Below, in pieces: positions 60,491 to 64,000 of a DNA stretch of 64,000 nt (positions are counted from its first letter, which is position 1; every line of letters starts with the position of its first letter). This DNA is from Lates calcarifer (Eukaryota; Chordata; Actinopteri; Centropomidae), in assembly GCF_001640805.2 (NCBI RefSeq), contig NC_066844.1, positions 12,896,543 to 12,960,542 on the forward strand, read 5' to 3'. A program made the position numbers and the translations under genes. Below the pieces are notes generated by a model, which did not search any database, was not told where the DNA came from, and saw only the letters and a program-made list of their open reading frames with translations.

Positions 60491-62401
60491 CTGCAAGAGC
60501 GGCACAGTGGATTTACAATCACCTCATTTCACCCTTGGCTTCACTCTATGGCTTATTGGAGAGGATGGGGGTGCAGGCTTGAGCTATCACTGCCTCTGCG
60601 ATGAGCATGTGTGATTGGCATTAGAGTTTACCTCTAGCTGACAAATGGGAAATAATCACACAGATGCACATGTTGAGACAGTATTAATCGCTACACTGTA
60701 CATGCATCAATGCATCTGACAAAGTGACAACTGGAAGAAAAATTAGATACTGAAGGGGATATTAAACTGGTGCTGATAGTGAGGCTGCATATGCTGTAAT
60801 CCTGTGATGCATTTTAACTGTGAGACTATTAAATTGTGTCTACTTCCATTTGATTAGGTTCATAAGAAACAAATTTTCTCAATTCTTGGTGACAGTACAG
60901 CCTTTGAACTCAGTCAGGAGTCTGTTGTGCTAGTTGTTCTTTAATTCTAACTTTGCCTAATTATAACTAAAGTGATTACTGAGAACACTTCACTAAATTT
61001 AAACAGGGTGTGACACACACATACACACACTACTTCTTATGAAGAAATTAGTGGATACTAAATATCTACACCCACTGATGGGTGTAACAAGTTGCGTGTT
61101 TTCTAACGTATGATATATTTAAAGAGCAAAAGTAAATATGAAGCTACCGCATGCAGCCAGTTAGCTTAGTTTAGCATAAAGACTACGCACCTATGAAACT
61201 CACTAATTAACAAGTAAATTATGTTTTTTAATCCTTAGAAAAACCAAAAGGAAAAAAAATGTTGTGGTTTTAAAGGACGTTAATATACGATTGTTTCTTG
61301 GCTGGGAGCAGTAACTTCTTGCAGTCTTATAATCTCTGTGAGGTTGACAATCAACCACTGGAGACTTGAGCCAAGAGAGTAGCGGTTACATCCTGTTTCC
61401 AGGCTATCAGGCTGCTGGCTGTAGACTTACATTGAAGGGACAGATGTGACAGCAATGTCAATTTCCTCATCTAACTCTCTGCAAGAATGTAAATAAGAAT
61501 GTTGTCCAAAATGGCGATGTATCTGTTTAGGCTTCATATTTTACAGCTGTTGCTTTTCATTGGACACTTTTATGTTTCCAAGCAACTGGTTTACACATTA
61601 ACATTAAAGTCTTTACTACCTGAGACACTTAAATATCATTTCATGTTTTAATGGTGTGACCCAATTTAGTAAATCACTAGTTTGGACATTGCTTGTCGTT
61701 ATTACGAACTTTGCAACAAACTCAGTGACAAATTTAAGAATAGCTGGTGCAACCAGCAACATGATAAAATATAAATCCTGCCACACTGAGCCACTTTTCA
61801 CCTCATCACATCAACATTTGTTGTGCTGTGCAGATCCCACTGATTGGAGAATTACACTGCAGCAGTAGACTGTTATGAATTGGACCACTAAAGGATTAAT
61901 GAAACATGCCCAGATATTACTGCCCCGGAGATGAGCTGCTTTCAATTACTCTGATTGGTTTTAGCGTCCCGCTGCGTGCTGGGCAGCCTGCGTTTAGCTC
62001 CATAAGGACAAAAAATGGCAGCATCTGAGCGGCGCTGTGGCTCCCTTTGTGATGCAACGTCTATCACAAACACGAACACAACACTGGATCTGAGATCACA
62101 GTGTCCTATAAAGGGGAGCTAACACTCAGACAACACTAATGTGTAAACAGCTCAGGGATGCTACTGCTGTTTATCACATACATTCCAGTTACTCAGTCCA
62201 TCAAATGTCTTGAACAGAAGAAGTGTTAGGCTCCCCGTGAACCTCGTGAATGCTGGGTTGTCTTCTCAGCGAGAGGAGAAATGCAGAGAAAATTACTGGG
62301 AGAAGAAGATGGAAATGACTTCTAGCAGAAGAAAAATTCATACACTGTTGCACGTGAATTGCAGTGAGGTGGTGAAATAGTGCTCTGAGGGTTTCGCTTA
62401 C
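60491..62401 (-). other. CHL1-like gene, last intron
   Basis: This intron of about 1.9 kb is bounded by a GTAAGC donor (62401) and a CTCTTGCAG acceptor (60491). It contains one degraded copy of a fold-back repeat at 61128-61525 and a short CA-rich tract near 61012-61030. I looked for a 12 bp microexon encoding RSLE and saw no convincing one. The part around 61916-62000 is unusually balanced in composition for this window and could be a conserved non-coding element, but nothing proves it. Confidence 0.7.
61128..61525. repeat. Fold-back repeat family A, degraded copy in CHL1-like intron
   Basis: Left: AAGCTACCGCATGCAGCCAG followed by TTAGCTTAGTTTAGCATAAA. Right: CTGTTTCCAGGC, GCTGCTGGCTGTAGACTTAC and CATCTAACTCTCTGCAAGAA. 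The two parts are inverted relative to each other, as in the complete copy at 58429-59337. Confidence 0.6.
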
Positions 62402-62474
62402 CTGTACTCACAAAATGTGTCGTCATTCATACCCTGGGACTCCACGTCTGGGTGAAGGTCTTCTTTTTCTTTTA
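62402..62474 (-). CDS. chl1: CHL1-like gene, first cytoplasmic exon
   Basis: This 73 bp exon has an acceptor ending GAGCAG and a donor CAG followed by GTAAGC. It enters in phase 1 (completing a valine) and leaves in phase 2 (AG, completed to serine by the next exon). It encodes KEKEDLHPDVESQGMNDDT and then FCEY. The KEKEDLHPD start is specific to CHL1 within the L1 family; NrCAM and L1CAM have KEKEDAHAD- and KDKEDTQVD-type sequences here (from memory). The usual TFGEY has a cysteine in place of glycine. No neuron-specific RSLE insert is encoded at the junction with the next exon. CHL1 normally lacks this insert, whereas L1CAM, NrCAM and neurofascin can include it. Confidence 0.92.
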
Positions 62475-63435
62475 CTGCTCACAAAATGGAAGAGAAGATA
62501 TCAGTGATTTCCTCAGGAGACGCTGCCAATGAAGATCACTGTGTCCCCTGACTAGTAACGCTGTTTGAATAAGTTAGATTCTCAGTCTTATTCCCTGCAC
62601 TTTTTCACTAGATGTAAGATGACTGCAAGCCTTAGAAAAGATTGCTAAATTTTAATTTTACAGCATATTTTTTAATATAATTTTCTAAATATAAGTCTAA
62701 TTCCATATACAACTTAGCTTTATGTTCAATGTTTTATAGAAATGTAATTCTTATATACATGTTACTTTCATTATAAAAATGTAAGAAAAACTGTATGAAT
62801 TAAAATGCATACTCCTATATGTGGTGTAACAGAAAGAACACTTGGCTCAGGCAAATAAAAAAAGGTTGTTGGAGCTACGGGTGATAATGAGAACTTAATG
62901 AGAAAACAAAGGACAGAGCCACGGCTCGCTCTTTTTCTGCTGACGAGTGAAGTGATCGCTGCCCAGACGGCAACCTGATGGCCATTAGCTGTGAATAATA
63001 AAGCTGATAAGGACTCTTATGTCCCCAACAGGAGGAATAACATTGAGATACCACAGAGCTTATGTCATTGCTCTATGCGCAGCCACCCCGTGTGCAGAAT
63101 TTGCATTTTGTCTCGCTGTGGGCTGCACTTTGTTTAGATTGTTGCTGGAAAAAGCTGCGTGTCTAAATAATGCAACATTCAAATGCTGGACATACAGTAG
63201 AAATGCTCATTTTCCTATCAATACACAAGCCTATTTTATGTATAAATTTGCATTAAAATAATTTTGAAGCCTGGAAATAAAAACATATCAGCTTACATAT
63301 TCCTGTAATGGTTTCAAGGGGTATTCATAATTTCTTTCAAAGCAACAAACGGCAAAATGGAAATGCAATGATGCTCTGAGCAGCAATTAGTATTCAAGCA
63401 AGGTGATGTGTGCATGCTTGTGAGTGAGAACCTAC
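62475..63435 (-). other. CHL1-like gene, intron between transmembrane and first cytoplasmic exon
   Basis: This intron of 961 bp runs from a GTAGGT donor to a GAGCAG acceptor. I see no repeat or open frame of note in it. The upstream intron (63568-63967) is about 400 bp and likewise holds nothing recognisable. Confidence 0.8.
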
Positions 63436-63567
63436 CAGAATACTTCCCTCCTTTATTTCTGTTGACAAAACAGGCAATCAACACAATGAGCGTGAGGAGG
63501 GCGATGGCACACATCAGGCCGATAAACCAGCCCTGGGTGGATATACCTCCGTGGATGCTGGCAAGAC
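63436..63567 (-). CDS. chl1: CHL1-like gene, transmembrane exon
   Basis: This 132 bp exon is phase 1 at both ends. It is preceded by a pyrimidine-rich acceptor ending CCCCTCAG and followed by a GTAGGT donor. It encodes a short extracellular piece (LASIHGG), a transmembrane helix and the first cytoplasmic residues. The segment [19 protein letters not shown], followed by a hydrophobic run to ACFV and then NRNKGGKYS, is the signature of L1-family receptors. As I recall it, the human CHL1 sequence is nearly identical here. The basic stop-transfer group NRNKGGKY directly after the helix fixes a type I orientation with the C-terminus inside the cell, and in L1 proteins the KGGKY region is a contact site for ERM proteins. 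The family mediates homophilic and heterophilic neuronal adhesion and neurite outgrowth. Confidence 0.93.
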
Positions 63568-63967
63568 CTGAGGGGAAGAATACCTGATGACTTTGACTCG
63601 CCTTGGCCTTTTCATCAGGACACTTGATTGAATGTTTACATCGACAAAGCCTATCTGACGCAAAGGCAGAGGGTGGCAGGGTGCACTGCTGATGGAACTG
63701 GTCCAATATTAATATTAAACAGCTAATCCTGCTTGTCTAATTAATCAAGTAAGGAATGCTGTACAAATGTAATTCCTCTCGGCGAGTCTGTGCAAGCCTA
63801 AATCCTACTGACACCACAGAGGACCACACGCAGCGGCCTGAGTCACTGCTCAAGGACACGCCGGTGCACCTGCACTCTGTTCAGCAAGAAGTCAATTAGT
63901 TCTGCTGCGCTTTCGTTCTTTTTTTTGTTTTTGTTTTAATTTGAGCTATTTTAGTTTCCTTCCTCAC

Positions 63968-64000
63968 CTGTGGACATGGTTGTGATAACATCTTCAAATA
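63968..64000 (-). CDS. chl1: CHL1-like gene, membrane-proximal exon (partial)
   Basis: This is the 3' end of an exon that runs off the right edge of the window. Read on the minus strand it gives FEDVITTMST and ends in a canonical donor, CCACAG followed by GTGAGG. Its last base combines with the first two bases of the next exon to make a glycine codon, so the phase-1 junction is consistent. The peptide would be the extracellular stalk between the last fibronectin type III domain and the membrane of an L1-family adhesion molecule. The stalk is poorly conserved in this family, so the assignment rests on phase, splice signal and the strong match of the next three exons, not on this sequence alone. 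Confidence 0.75.

Noticed and set aside
60491..62401. Search for a neuron-specific RSLE microexon in the CHL1-like intron
   Set aside because: No 12 bp segment with matching phase and splice signals was seen, and CHL1 normally lacks this insert.

Overview
The window is vertebrate nuclear DNA and almost certainly comes from a ray-finned (teleost, probably percomorph-type) fish. It is AT-rich and gene-poor. It has microsatellites, canonical GT-AG introns and many repeats I recognise from fish genomes: hAT elements, fold-back elements, a tRNA-derived SINE and LINE 3' tails. There are no bacterial operons, no tRNA or rRNA genes, and no long uninterrupted open frames.

The only securely identified protein gene is at the right edge on the minus strand. 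Four exons (63968-64000 partial, 63436-63567, 62402-62474, 60286-60490) join in phase. They give the last 146 residues of an L1-family cell adhesion molecule: the membrane-proximal stalk, the transmembrane helix and the whole cytoplasmic tail. The tail matches CHL1 (close homolog of L1) better than L1CAM, NrCAM or neurofascin, and carries an FIGEY variant of the ankyrin-binding motif. The rest of the gene lies beyond position 64000.

Below the gene, 7.2-58 kb is a long intergenic stretch. At about 7.04-7.21 kb on the minus strand there is a CG-richer patch with a strong splice donor. It looks like a non-coding first exon and promoter. In tetrapods CHL1 is followed on the same strand by contactin genes (CNTN6, CNTN4), so a contactin first exon is a reasonable but unproven guess.

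The intergenic DNA is a record of transposon activity. From left to right: an old element at 10.4-12.1 kb with a LINE tail inside it; a 2.7 kb inverted-repeat element at 12.3-15.0 kb carrying a decayed multi-exon gene; an internally deleted hAT element at 16.4-17.3 kb that fuses its BED finger to its extreme C-terminus; a local duplication at 17.55-17.99 and 18.89-19.34 kb bracketed by two palindromes; a 787 bp hAT element at 21.9-22.7 kb and a 454 bp one at 47.4-47.8 kb, both with perfect 8 bp target duplications; a 1.19 kb element at 51.1-52.3 kb with a 6 bp target duplication, an internal satellite array and a broken integrase-type helix-turn-helix; a tRNA-derived SINE at 55.4-55.7 kb; and a fold-back element at 58.4-59.3 kb containing two younger nested insertions. 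Several further dispersed repeat families occur more than once.

The remaining intervals hold only simple repeats and sequence I could not classify. A few are flagged as possible exons or conserved non-coding elements.
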